From contig NZ_SNXU01000001.1 of assembly GCF_004362515.1 (NCBI RefSeq), positions 7,224,616 through 7,288,615 on the forward strand: a DNA stretch of 64,000 nt, read 5' to 3'. The notes below the pieces were generated by a model that saw only the letters and a program-made list of their open reading frames with translations, made no database searches and was not told the DNA's origin. This stretch comes from Actinokineospora alba. GTDB lineage: Bacteria; Actinomycetota; Actinomycetes; Mycobacteriales; Pseudonocardiaceae. The translations under genes were made by a program, and so were the position numbers. Positions 52,041-61,039 of this stretch are shown here, piece after piece; the first letter of the stretch is position 1, and every line of letters begins with the position of its first letter.

Positions 52041-52889
52041 TCAGAGAACGCTGCCCACGAACTTCAGCGCCTCGGGAAGCACCGACTTCCAGTAGTCCTC
52101 GTCGTGGCCACCGGGAGTGAACGCCGCCTCGACGGCCTTGGTGTTCTCCGCCAGCCGGCGCGCGGGGCCGATGAACGCCCTGTCTTCGGTGCCGCACCAG
52201 ACGCCCAGCTTCTGGGTCGCGAACTCCGCCATGTGGCGCAGCGGCTCGCGCTGCTCCCACTGCTTCTGCCCGTCGTCGAACATGCCGGAGGACTGCGCGT
52301 CGCCCCAGTTGTCGTACAGCTTCGGGCTGATCACCGCGACCGCCGAGAGCCCGGGCGTGCGCGCCATGTTCAGCGCGCCCGCGCCGCCCTCGGAGATGCC
52401 GAGCACGGAGAACGGGGTGCTGGCGAGATCGTGGTAGTCCAGCCAGCCGGGAAGGTCTTCGAAGAGCATTCGCTGCGGGTCGTCGTCCTTGTACCCGACC
52501 CAGTCGCCACCGTCGACCGCGGCGACCGCGAATGGCGCGGACCCGCCCGCGACGACCTTGGTCAACATGTCGGGGACACCGAGTTCGAGGAAACTCTTGG
52601 CTCCGCCGAGGCTGGAGGCGTGCATGGCGACGCAGACGGGGAGCGGATCGGTGATGCCCGCGGGACGCATGATCACGATGTCCACTTCGCGGTACCGGCC
52701 CGACGACAGGTTGCGTCCCGTCGTCACCGGCTCGGTGGCCGAGGTGGGGCTCTTGCTCTGGATGATGTTGTCGGCCTGGCCCCCGGGCGACATCTCCCGC
52801 TGACATCCCGCCAGCAGACCGGCGCCGAGACCCAGCCCACCGACCAACACCGCCCGACGAGAAAGTCGAACAGTTCGCGCAGTATTCAC
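52041..52889 (-). CDS. Tat-exported lipoprotein alpha/beta hydrolase
   Basis: This 282-residue protein has a twin-arginine motif (LSRRAVLVGG, R11-R12) and a lipobox ending LLAGC (C29), so a folded lipoprotein is likely. The hydrolase core has GISEG with S166, D236 in GTEDR and H262 in GGHDEDYW, the same triad and spacing as the gene at 20717-21595. GTG at 52889 with GGAG 5 nt upstream is preferred; GTG at 52907 is possible. The substrate is unknown. Confidence 0.87.
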   Translation of the reverse strand: MNTARTVRLSRRAVLVGGLGLGAGLLAGCQREMSPGGQADNIIQSKSPTSATEPVTTGRNLSSGRYREVDIVIMRPAGITDPLPVCVAMHASSLGGAKSFLELGVPDMLTKVVAGGSAPFAVAAVDGGDWVGYKDDDPQRMLFEDLPGWLDYHDLASTPFSVLGISEGGAGALNMARTPGLSAVAVISPKLYDNWGDAQSSGMFDDGQKQWEQREPLRHMAEFATQKLGVWCGTEDRAFIGPARRLAENTKAVEAAFTPGGHDEDYWKSVLPEALKFVGSVL

Positions 52890-53169
52890 AAGTTCTCCGC
52901 TCGTCACGGACCCCTGCCGAGATCCTATGGGTCTAGCGGGGCCTGTGGGGCAGTCCGCGCAAACCTGCCACGTTGACCTTGTCACGGGAACATTTGGTGA
53001 GTGGCGATCGAGCCACCAGTCGGTTGCCCTCCGGTAACTGGTCCGTACCACTACGCTGTTCGGCGCAATGAAACCACACAGTGTCCGAACCGGTCACTCA
53101 ATGAGGACAGTCCCAGGCGTAGTGCTCATCCACTGAGCAAACTCGCCCATCGCGCGGACGGCAGGCCTG

Positions 53170-53880
53170 TCACATGGGAATCAATTCGAACGACGCCGCC
53201 AGTGGCGTGCCGAAGCGTTCCCCGGTCTGCTCCGCGATCGTGCGGAGGAATCCCTCGGGTTCGGCCATCGGTCCGCCCAGCGCGGCCAGATACGCGGCGT
53301 GTTCCTTGAGGGACGCGATGCCCCGGTCCAGGGTCTCGGTCACGTCCACCGCGTGCGTCGCCAGGGGTGAGCCCGCGACGGCGACCCATCGCACGCCGGA
53401 CCACGGCTCGCCGGCGTCGGTGAAGACCCAGCGGTTGGCGGCGTCGCGGACGGCGTCGAGGGTGGCGTTGCCGACGTTGCGGTGGTCGGCCATGTTGAGG
53501 AAGCCGCCGGGGAAGCTGGGGTGGTGGTTGATCGTGACGATCAGCTCCGGTTGATGGCGGCGGATCGCCGTGGCCAGGTCGCGGCGCAGGGGGAGGCCGT
53601 ACTCGATGACGCCGTCGGGGTGGTCGAGGAATTCCACGACGTCGACGCCGACGATCGCGGCGGCGGCGATCTGTTCGGCGGCGCGCAGCGGGCCGGACTC
53701 GTGCGGTGGCATCGAGTCGATCCCCGCCTCGCCGCGGGAGGCGAGCAGGTACGTCACCGTCTTGCCCGCGTCGGTCCAGCCCGCGATCGCCGCGGACGCG
53801 CCGTATTCCAGGTCGTCCGGGTGCGCGACGATGGCCAGGGCGCGCTGCCAGTCGGTGGGCATGGGTTCCAGGTCAGGCAT
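53170..53880 (-). CDS. LmbE-like (PIG-L) zinc deacetylase
   Basis: This 236-residue protein of the LmbE/MshB fold has AHPDD (19-23) as the metal/active-site motif, then TINHHPSFPGG and ADHRNVGNATLDA. Family members remove acetyl groups from GlcNAc-type substrates, including the mycothiol precursor and lincomycin. A role in mycothiol, sugar or antibiotic detoxification cannot be chosen here. The stop-start overlap with cobL (TAATG) shows coupling. Confidence 0.9.
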   Translation of the reverse strand: MPDLEPMPTDWQRALAIVAHPDDLEYGASAAIAGWTDAGKTVTYLLASRGEAGIDSMPPHESGPLRAAEQIAAAAIVGVDVVEFLDHPDGVIEYGLPLRRDLATAIRRHQPELIVTINHHPSFPGGFLNMADHRNVGNATLDAVRDAANRWVFTDAGEPWSGVRWVAVAGSPLATHAVDVTETLDRGIASLKEHAAYLAALGGPMAEPEGFLRTIAEQTGERFGTPLAASFELIPM

Positions 53881-55085
53881 TATCGCTTCCCCCACAACAG
53901 GAATGTCGAACTCGCGGGCGCGATACCGACGCCGGTCGGGAGTTCGGTCAGGGCGGCTGAGGACAGTTGGCACCCGTCGACGGTGTAACCGGCGTCGACG
54001 AGGGTCTTGCGGGTTTCGCCGAGCCGGTCCAGTTCCGGGACCAGCACGACGATCCGGTCCGCCCCGGTACCGGCGCACGCGCGGACGACTTCCGGGCGGG
54101 ACGTGCCGACGAACACCGAATCGGGGCGTGGCAGGCCATTCAGCGCGTTGGGCGGGTCGCCGTCGACCAGGCGCAGGTCGACGCCGTGGGAGCCCGCGTT
54201 GGCGACGATTCGGATGCACAGCGCGGGATCGCGCTCGATCGAGACGACGGCCGCGCCGAGTTTCCCGGCCTCGATCCCCAGCGCGCCGGAGCCCGCGCAG
54301 ACGTCCCAGATGAGCGCTCCAGGACGTGGGGCGAGGCGGGCCAGGGCCAGTGCTCGGACTTCGGGGGCGATCCCGACGCCCGCCCTCGTCTGGTACGCGC
54401 TCTCGTCGAGCGCCCACCCGTCGGCGGCGGGCACCGGGTCGCCACCGGCGATCCACGTGTCCGGCCCGATCGCGTCGAGGGACGCCAGGCACAGCACCAA
54501 GTTCGGCTCACGCCAGGTTCGGCGGACAGCCTCCGTGGCGTCCACAATGAACAGCTTCTCCGCGGGGCCGCCCAGGTCTTCCAGAACCGCGATGTTGCGC
54601 TGCCAGCCGTCGAGCTCGCGGGCCAGCTCGGCGGGGCCCGCGCCGGGCGCGGTGAGCACCGCGACGGACTTGCGGGCCCGGCACACGTTCACCGCGTGGC
54701 GGAAGTCGCGGCCGCGGGCGCTGACCACGGTCAGGTCGTCCCACGGCCGCTTGATCATCGCGGCCATCCGCTGCAGTTCCGACACCGACGGCCAGGTGAC
54801 CACCGGGAGTCCCTTGGCCCGCAACGCCCGCAGCACGCCGAAGAATCCCGCGTCGCCCGAGACCAGGACGGTGGCGGACTCCTCGGCGCGGACGGCGTCG
54901 GCCAACGCCTGGAGGATGGAGTCCTCCACCGTGTGGCCGCCCAGGATCAGCGTGCGCTCGGCATGGCGGCCGTGGGCGTCCAGATGAGTTCTGGCGCCCA
55001 CGACCAACTGGGACTTGCCCAGCGCCACCTCGGCGCCCGCGGGCAGGACCGCCCCGTCGACACCGACCACCGTCACCGTCGTCAT
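53880..55085 (-). CDS. cobL: Precorrin-6Y C5,15-methyltransferase (CbiE-CbiT fusion)
   Basis: CobL methylates C5 and C15 and decarboxylates the acetate side chain of precorrin-6Y in aerobic cobalamin synthesis. The 401-residue protein has a CbiE-type tetrapyrrole-methylase half (1-200, with VSGDAGFFGVLRALRA and VPVVTW-like blocks) and a CbiT-type half with the SAM loop IWDVCAGSGALGIEAGK. A start hairpin (55084-55114) surrounds the ATG. It follows the liv operon and precedes the coupled LmbE gene. Confidence 0.93.
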   Translation of the reverse strand: MTTVTVVGVDGAVLPAGAEVALGKSQLVVGARTHLDAHGRHAERTLILGGHTVEDSILQALADAVRAEESATVLVSGDAGFFGVLRALRAKGLPVVTWPSVSELQRMAAMIKRPWDDLTVVSARGRDFRHAVNVCRARKSVAVLTAPGAGPAELARELDGWQRNIAVLEDLGGPAEKLFIVDATEAVRRTWREPNLVLCLASLDAIGPDTWIAGGDPVPAADGWALDESAYQTRAGVGIAPEVRALALARLAPRPGALIWDVCAGSGALGIEAGKLGAAVVSIERDPALCIRIVANAGSHGVDLRLVDGDPPNALNGLPRPDSVFVGTSRPEVVRACAGTGADRIVVLVPELDRLGETRKTLVDAGYTVDGCQLSSAALTELPTGVGIAPASSTFLLWGKR

Positions 55086-55114
55086 GGGCTCATGAGATCA
55101 CGAACCGAGCCCAT
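55084..55114 (-). promoter_or_regulatory. Hairpin at the cobL start
   Basis: ATGGGCTC and GAGCCCAT form a perfect 8-bp stem with a 15-nt loop. On the minus strand, the right arm carries the AT of the cobL ATG. It may be a weak terminator for the liv operon or limit cobL translation. No cobalamin riboswitch core was seen. Confidence 0.4.
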
Positions 55115-55123
55115 CCGGCAGCC

Positions 55124-56404
55124 TCAGCCCGCCTTCTTGAACTCGTAGGCCTTCGCCGCGTCGGAGGTGAAGTTGTACTTGACCGTCTTGAGCCCGAACG
55201 GCTTCGCCGGGTCGATCGCGAACAGCGTGCTCGTGCGCGGCGGGTTGCGGTCGTCGACCGAGCCGTACTGGTAGTCGCCGGTCAGGCCGTCGAACGTCAC
55301 CGTGCCCAGCTCCTTCGACGCGGCGAGGATGCCGTCGCGGCTCAGGTTGCCCTTCGCCACCGCCTTCTCCAGCACCGCGGTCATCGCGCGGGCCTGGTTG
55401 TAGCCGAAGGCGAAGTAGTAGTCGGGCTGCTGGGAGGGGGCGAACTTCGTCGCGCGGTCCACCATGTCCTTCATGCCGGCGACGGCGGTGTCGCCCCACT
55501 CGGTGCCCTCGGACACGATCAGCACGTTGGCCTGCATGTACGGCGCGACCGCGGACTTCGACAGGGCGCCCGCGTAGCTCGGCGACTGCGCGTACCACTT
55601 CGGCGCGAACCGGCCCTGCGCGGCGGTGCCGAAGATCTTGCCCGCGTCGCTCGGTGTCGCGGTCAGGAAGACCATCTGGCAGCCCGCGCCCGCGAGCGCC
55701 TGGATCTGGCCGGCGTAGTTCTCCGTGCCCGCCTTGAACTTCTGCTGGTTGGCGACGGTGAACCCGTTGACCTTGGCGGCTTCGGCGACACCGGCCAGGC
55801 CCGCCTCGCCGTAGACGTCGTCCTGGCTCATCGTGCAGATCTTGCTGTCCTTGGTGCCGCCGCCCTCGGTCAGGTAGTAGTCGATCGCGTTGATCGCCTG
55901 CACCTGGTACGGGCCGCCGATGGGCAGCAGGTTCTCCTCGCGGACCCACAGCGCGTCGAGCGACGCGGGCGCGGCGAGCACCTTGTCGGTCTTGAGCTGC
56001 GGGAGCACCGCCAGGGTCGAGGGGGTGCCCAGGATCTGGGTGAACGCGACGACGTTGCTCTTGACCTTGTTGTACTGCTGGACGGTGACGTCCGGCTTGT
56101 ACTGGGTGTCCTCTTGGACGAGCTCCACTTTGTACTTCCCGGCGACGCCGCCGGTGGAGTTGAGGTGGTCGAACCAGACCTTGTTGCCCGCGGTGAGCGG
56201 GAGCCCGATGACGGCGACCGGACCGGACAGCGGTGAGAGCACGCCGAGCTTGATGGTGGTACCGTCGAAGCCCGCGGTGTTTCCTGGCGTGCCCGCGTTG
56301 CCGCCGCCGGATCCACCCCCGTTGTCGCCCGCGCCGCCGCATGCGGTCGCGGCGAGCACGAGCGCCGCGAAGCCCGCGGCAAGAGCCAATCGGTTGTGCG
56401 GCAT
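55124..56404 (-). CDS. livK: Branched-chain amino-acid-type ABC substrate-binding lipoprotein
   Basis: This 426-residue periplasmic-binding protein of type I fold (LivK/Leu-Ile-Val) has a signal ending in lipobox LAATAC (C22), a Gly/Asn linker and the ligand domain starting FDGTTIKLGVLSPLSG. It supplies ligand to LivH-LivM-LivG-LivF. In actinobacteria such operons may carry amino acids, amides, urea or short acids; the operon also contains a fadD gene, so acyl-type ligands are possible. The ATG start is 18 nt after the livM stop. Confidence 0.93.
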   Translation of the reverse strand: MPHNRLALAAGFAALVLAATACGGAGDNGGGSGGGNAGTPGNTAGFDGTTIKLGVLSPLSGPVAVIGLPLTAGNKVWFDHLNSTGGVAGKYKVELVQEDTQYKPDVTVQQYNKVKSNVVAFTQILGTPSTLAVLPQLKTDKVLAAPASLDALWVREENLLPIGGPYQVQAINAIDYYLTEGGGTKDSKICTMSQDDVYGEAGLAGVAEAAKVNGFTVANQQKFKAGTENYAGQIQALAGAGCQMVFLTATPSDAGKIFGTAAQGRFAPKWYAQSPSYAGALSKSAVAPYMQANVLIVSEGTEWGDTAVAGMKDMVDRATKFAPSQQPDYYFAFGYNQARAMTAVLEKAVAKGNLSRDGILAASKELGTVTFDGLTGDYQYGSVDDRNPPRTSTLFAIDPAKPFGLKTVKYNFTSDAAKAYEFKKAG

Positions 56405-56422
56405 TGTGACGCCCTCCTTGTG

Positions 56423-57520
56423 TCAATACGAGAATGGCCACGCTTTGAAGTAAGTCTTGACGCGCAGCCAGATTCCTGCGAGTCCACGCGGTTCGAGAAC
56501 GAGGAACAACACGATCAGGACACCGAAAATCGCCTGATTGAGTGCGAAGACGCTGATGAACCCCTCGCCGCCGACCGAGGTCCGCACCCCGGGGATGTCG
56601 GCGCTGTACCGGTCGATCAGGGCGGGCAGCGCCCCGACGAACACCGCGCCCAGGATGGAGCCGAAGATCGTCCCGAGCCCGCCGACGATGACGATCGCGA
56701 TGTACTGGATGGACAGCAGCAGGTTCCACTCGTCGGGGCTGACGAACTGCTGGTACGAGCCGAAGAGCGCACCCGCGACAGCGGCGATCGCGCTGGAGAC
56801 CATGAAAGCGCCGATCTTGTAGCGCCCGGCCCGCACCCCGATGACCTCCGCGGCCTGGTCCCGGTCGCGCACGGCTTGGAGTGCCCGGCCGGGCCGGGTG
56901 CGCACCAGGTTCTTGGCCAGCAGCGCGATCAGCGCCACCAGGCCCCACACGAGCCAGAAGTAGCCCTGGTTGCGGGAGTACACCTCGCCGGCGATCTCCA
57001 GGCGGCTGAAGTCGACCGGGCCCACGGCTGGGGGCGCGGCGACCGACGTGCCCGAGTTGCCGCCGGTGACGCCCTTGAGATTGCGCCACAGGTGCTCGCC
57101 CACGAAGATCAGCCCGAGGGTGACGATGGCGAGGTAGTTTCCGCGCAGGCGCAGGGCGAACGGCCCGATGAGTCCGCCGAGGGCCGCGCCGACAGCGGCC
57201 GCCGCGAGCAGCCACAGCGGAAGCGGCAGGCCGAGGTCGCCGCCGACGATCGCCGTGCAGTAGGCGCCCGCGCCGATGAAGAAGGCGTGGCCCAAGGAGA
57301 TCTGCCCGCAGTAACCGGTCAGCAGGTTCAGGCCGATCGCGCCGACGGCGGTGATGCCGACGTAGACCAGGATCGACAGCCAGAAGTCGTCGTGCAGGAC
57401 CGTGGGCAACAGCACGACCACGAGGATCATCGTGGCCAGCCCGACTTTCGCCCACGGCGTGCCGAACAGCCGCAGGTCCTGGGCGTAGGCGCGGGTCAGG
57501 TTGCGGTGCGGCTTGGCCAT
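56423..57520 (-). CDS. livM: Branched-chain amino-acid-type ABC permease LivM
   Basis: This 365-residue permease has about 8-10 membrane segments. It has the LivM signature GYCGQISLGHAFFIGAGAY and the cytoplasmic EAA-like loop in GALFGSYQQFVSP. It forms the channel with LivH. The ATG overlaps the livH stop (TGATG). The C-terminal FLVLEPRGLAGIW block is typical. Confidence 0.95.
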   Translation of the reverse strand: MAKPHRNLTRAYAQDLRLFGTPWAKVGLATMILVVVLLPTVLHDDFWLSILVYVGITAVGAIGLNLLTGYCGQISLGHAFFIGAGAYCTAIVGGDLGLPLPLWLLAAAAVGAALGGLIGPFALRLRGNYLAIVTLGLIFVGEHLWRNLKGVTGGNSGTSVAAPPAVGPVDFSRLEIAGEVYSRNQGYFWLVWGLVALIALLAKNLVRTRPGRALQAVRDRDQAAEVIGVRAGRYKIGAFMVSSAIAAVAGALFGSYQQFVSPDEWNLLLSIQYIAIVIVGGLGTIFGSILGAVFVGALPALIDRYSADIPGVRTSVGGEGFISVFALNQAIFGVLIVLFLVLEPRGLAGIWLRVKTYFKAWPFSY

Positions 57521-58428
57521 CAGATCCGCCTCACGTCTTTGGTGCCGAGCAGGCCGTACGGTCTGATGAGCAGAATGACGATCATGAGCAGATACGGGAC
57601 GATGACCGAGACGTTGTCGCCCGCCCAGGAGAACAGCTGGTCCTGGTAGCCGCGGGTCAGCGCCTCGGCCAGGCCGATGACGATGCCGCCGAGCACGGCG
57701 CCCGCCGGGGAGTCCATGCCGCCGAGGATCATCGCCGGGAACGCGGCGAGTGCGATGAAGCCGATCGACGGCGACAGCCCGCCCGGCCCGGCCGCCAGCG
57801 TGATGCCCGCGAGGGCGGCCAGCGCGGCGGCGATCGCCCACGACACGGCGTAGACCTTCTTCGCGCTGATCCCCTGTGCCAGCGCGGCTTCCGGGTCGAA
57901 GGCGGTGGCACGCATGGCCAGACCGAAGCCGGAGAAGCGGAAGAACAGGAAGAACGCCGTGACCACCGCGATCGTGATCCCGATGGTCCACAGGTCGCGC
58001 ACCCCGAAGACGAGGCCGCCGGCCTCCACGGTCTGGATGTTCCACGGGTTGGGGACCTGGAGGTTGTCGAACCCCCAGATGGACGTGAGGATCGGTTCGA
58101 TGATGAACAGCAGGCCGATGGTGATCATGATGACGGCGAACGGGGGCTGCCCGACCATCCGCCGCAGCACGATCCGCTCGAACCCCGCGCCGACGAACGC
58201 GGCGGCCAGGCAGGCGAACAGGATCGACAGGCCGAAGGCGAGAGCCAGGTTGTCGGAGAAGGTGTAGCCGAGGTACGCGCCGAGGGCGAGCAGGCCGCCT
58301 TGGGCGAAGTTGATGACGCCGGTCGACTTGTAGATGACCACGAATCCGAGCGCCACCAAGGCATACGTCGAGCCCAGGGCGAGACCGGCGAAGCAGTTGG
58401 TCAGGAAGGCGGTCAGTTCGGGGCTCAT
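57520..58428 (-). CDS. livH: Branched-chain amino-acid-type ABC permease LivH
   Basis: This 302-residue permease has ALGSTYALVALGFVVIYKST and VINFAQGGLLALGAYLGYTF at the N-terminus and an inner loop ATAFDPEAALAQGISAKKVY, all typical of LivH. Its coding region is between fadD and livM with overlaps on both sides. Confidence 0.95.
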   Translation of the reverse strand: MSPELTAFLTNCFAGLALGSTYALVALGFVVIYKSTGVINFAQGGLLALGAYLGYTFSDNLALAFGLSILFACLAAAFVGAGFERIVLRRMVGQPPFAVIMITIGLLFIIEPILTSIWGFDNLQVPNPWNIQTVEAGGLVFGVRDLWTIGITIAVVTAFFLFFRFSGFGLAMRATAFDPEAALAQGISAKKVYAVSWAIAAALAALAGITLAAGPGGLSPSIGFIALAAFPAMILGGMDSPAGAVLGGIVIGLAEALTRGYQDQLFSWAGDNVSVIVPYLLMIVILLIRPYGLLGTKDVRRI

Positions 58429-60224
58429 GTGTACATCGCCTCGATCTCCTCGGCGAACCGCTGCTCGACCGCACGGCGCTTGACCTTCTGCGTCGCGGTC
58501 AGCTCGCCGTCCTCATGGTCGAGTTCCTTGGTGATCACCTTGAAGCGCTTGATCTTCTCGACGTTGGCGAGGGAGGCGTTCGCCTCGTCGACGACCTTGG
58601 CGATCAGCGCCTCGATCTCGGGCTTGGCCGACAGGTCGGCGTAGGTGGTGTACGTGATGCCGCGGCGGGTGGCCCAGTTGCCGACGGTGTCGCGCTCGAC
58701 GCCGATGAGCGCGCTGAGGAACTTGCGGCGGTCGCCGATGACGATGGCCTCGCGGACGAACGGGGAGACCTTCAGCAGGTTCTCGATCTCCGACGGGGAG
58801 ATGTTCTTCCCGCCCGCGGTGATGATGATGTCCTTCTTGCGGTCGGTGATCCGCAGGAAGCCGTCGTCGTCGACCTCGCCCACATCGCCGGTGTGCAGCC
58901 AGCCCTCGGCGTCCACGGTCTCCGCCGTCGCCTCCGGGTTGTCCAGGTAGCCCTGGAAGACGCCCGCCGAGCGGGTGAGGATCTCGCCGTCGTCGGCGAT
59001 GCGGATCTCCACGCCCGGCAGCGTCGTGCCGACCGCGCCGAGCCGGACGTCGCCGACCGGGGTCAGGGTGCAGATGGCGGTGTTCTCAGTCTGGCCGTAC
59101 CCCTCGCGGACGGGGATTCCGATGGCCCACAGGAACTCCAGCACCTGCGGCGCGATGGGCGCGGCGCCGCTGATGGCCGCGCGGACGCGGGACATGCCCA
59201 GTTTCTCCCGCAGGGCACGGAAGACCAGCAGCTCGCACAGGGCCAGCACTACCCTGTCGGCGAACGTCGTCGACTCGGCCATCCGGCGCGGAGCGATGCG
59301 GCGGCCCTGGCGCAGGCACAGCTGGTAGAGGCCGCGCTTGAGCCGGGACGCGTCCGCCATCCGGATCTCCACGCCCGCCAGCATCTTCTCCCAGACGCGG
59401 GGAACGCCGAGGAAGACCGTCGGCTGCACGTCACGCAGGTCGTGCTGGAACGCGGGTCCGCCTTCGCCGAAGTTGACCACGAGACCGGCCCAGACGGCGT
59501 CGATCACCGAGATCAGCCGCTCGGCGATGTGGCACAGCGGCAGATAGCTCAGCACCTCGTCCTCGCTGGTCGCACCGAGCGCCTCGATGAAGCACCGGCC
59601 GGACGCGACCAGGTTGGCGTGGGAGATCATCGCGCCCTTGGGCGGTCCGGTGGTTCCCGAGGTGTAGACCAGGATCGCGGTGGCCTCCGGGTCCACTGAG
59701 GACACTTCGCGGGCGAACTCGGCGCGGGCGTCACCGTGGTTCTCCAGCTCGCTGAAGGTGTGGACGTCCCGGTGGTCCTCGACGCGGATACCCTGCGGGT
59801 CGACGAGGACGATGTGGCGCAGCGCGGGCAGCCGATCGCGGACCTGGGCGACCTTGTCGAACTGCTCCTCGTCCTCGGCGATCAACACGGTGGCGCCGGA
59901 GTGGGACAGCAGGTACTCCACCTCGGCGGCCGGGGACGTCGGGTACACGCCGATGCACTGCGCGCCGATGCCTTGGATGGCGAGGTCGGCGACCACCCAC
60001 TCCGGACGGTTCTCCGCGTGGATCGCCACCCGGTCGCCGGGTTCGACGCCCAGGGCTTTGAGTCCTATCGCGACGGAGGCGACCCGGTCGGCGTAGGTCG
60101 CCCAGGTCCATTCGCGCCAGATGCCGCGGTGCTTCTCGCGCATCGCCGGGTCGTTCGGCCGTTCCTCGGCCAGCTGGAGCAGGCGGCCGGGCAGGGTCGC
60201 CACGTCGCTGAGCGTCGCGGTCAT
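58425..60224 (-). CDS. fadD: Long-chain acyl-CoA synthetase (FadD family)
   Basis: This 599-residue AMP-forming enzyme has the P-loop YTSGTTGPPKG (187-197), GYGQTENTAICT and the A8 region DRKKDIIITAGGKNISPSEIE. It activates fatty or other carboxylic acids to CoA thioesters via acyl-AMP. The actinobacterial liv-fadD operon is well known in gene order; the enzyme probably traps an imported acid. The ATG overlaps the livG stop by 4 nt. Confidence 0.94.
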   Translation of the reverse strand: MTATLSDVATLPGRLLQLAEERPNDPAMREKHRGIWREWTWATYADRVASVAIGLKALGVEPGDRVAIHAENRPEWVVADLAIQGIGAQCIGVYPTSPAAEVEYLLSHSGATVLIAEDEEQFDKVAQVRDRLPALRHIVLVDPQGIRVEDHRDVHTFSELENHGDARAEFAREVSSVDPEATAILVYTSGTTGPPKGAMISHANLVASGRCFIEALGATSEDEVLSYLPLCHIAERLISVIDAVWAGLVVNFGEGGPAFQHDLRDVQPTVFLGVPRVWEKMLAGVEIRMADASRLKRGLYQLCLRQGRRIAPRRMAESTTFADRVVLALCELLVFRALREKLGMSRVRAAISGAAPIAPQVLEFLWAIGIPVREGYGQTENTAICTLTPVGDVRLGAVGTTLPGVEIRIADDGEILTRSAGVFQGYLDNPEATAETVDAEGWLHTGDVGEVDDDGFLRITDRKKDIIITAGGKNISPSEIENLLKVSPFVREAIVIGDRRKFLSALIGVERDTVGNWATRRGITYTTYADLSAKPEIEALIAKVVDEANASLANVEKIKRFKVITKELDHEDGELTATQKVKRRAVEQRFAEEIEAMYT

Positions 60225-61039
60225 TCGCCACCGCCCAGGTAGGCCTCGATGACCTTGGGGTCGTTCTGCACCTGCGCGGGCAGACCGGCGGAGATGCCGA
60301 CCCCGAAGTCCAGCGCCAGGACCCGGTCGGCCAGGTCCATCACCAGTCGCATGTCGTGCTCCACCAGGATCATCGCAAGATTGAGCTCCCGGCGGACCTG
60401 CACCAGGTAGCGGGCCATGTCCTCGGTCTCCTCGACGTTCATGCCCGCCACGGGCTCGTCGAGCAGCAGCAGCGTCGGCTCCATCGCCAGCGCCCGCCCG
60501 AGTTCGGCGCGCTTGGCCACGCCGTAGGGCAGCAGACCCGCGGGCATCCGCCGGTAGGGCTCCAGTTCGAGCAGTTCCACGACCTCCTCGACGGCGGCGC
60601 GGTGCTCGATCTCCTCGCGCTTGGCCCGGCCCCACCAGGCCATGCCCGCCAGGAAACCCGTGCGCATCAAGTGGTGTCGGCCGAGCATCAGGTTGTCGAT
60701 GAGGGTGAGGTGTTCGAACAGGCCGAGGTTCTGGAACGTCCGCGCGACACCGAGTCCGGCGATCGCGGCGGGTGACTTGCCGATGATGCTCTGCCCGTCG
60801 AGGGTGATGGTGCCGTGCTGCGGGCGGTAGACACCGTTGAGGCAGTTGAAGATGGAGGTCTTCCCGGCGCCGTTGGGGCCGATCACCGCGAACAGCTCGC
60901 CGCGCGCCACCTCGAAGCTGACACCGTTGAGCGCGGTGACCCCGCCGAATCTCAGCGTGAGCTCGGAGACCGAGACCAGCGGCGCCGCCACGGGCGCGGG
61001 CGCGGCCACCGACTCCATCTCGGCGGTCAGGCGCTCCAT
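60221..61039 (-). CDS. livG: Branched-chain amino-acid-type ABC ATPase LivG
   Basis: This 272-residue ATPase has Walker A GPNGAGKT (54-61), ARTFQNLGLFEHLT with the Q-loop, and Walker B LLLLDEP with VEHDMR as H-loop. The signature loop is unusual: instead of LSYGQQRR it reads LLPYGVAKRAELGRAL. This variant is recurrent in actinobacterial liv-fadD operons from memory, so it is probably functional. It works as a dimer with LivF. Confidence 0.93.
   Translation of the reverse strand: MERLTAEMESVAAPAPVAAPLVSVSELTLRFGGVTALNGVSFEVARGELFAVIGPNGAGKTSIFNCLNGVYRPQHGTITLDGQSIIGKSPAAIAGLGVARTFQNLGLFEHLTLIDNLMLGRHHLMRTGFLAGMAWWGRAKREEIEHRAAVEEVVELLELEPYRRMPAGLLPYGVAKRAELGRALAMEPTLLLLDEPVAGMNVEETEDMARYLVQVRRELNLAMILVEHDMRLVMDLADRVLALDFGVGISAGLPAQVQNDPKVIEAYLGGGE

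Noticed and set aside
53123..53139. TGCTCA/TGAGCA hairpin downstream of the LmbE gene
   Set aside because: Weak 6-bp stem; may help termination but does not stand out enough to annotate.
55086..55123. Possible cobalamin riboswitch near cobL
   Set aside because: Too short, no B12-box; only a simple hairpin.
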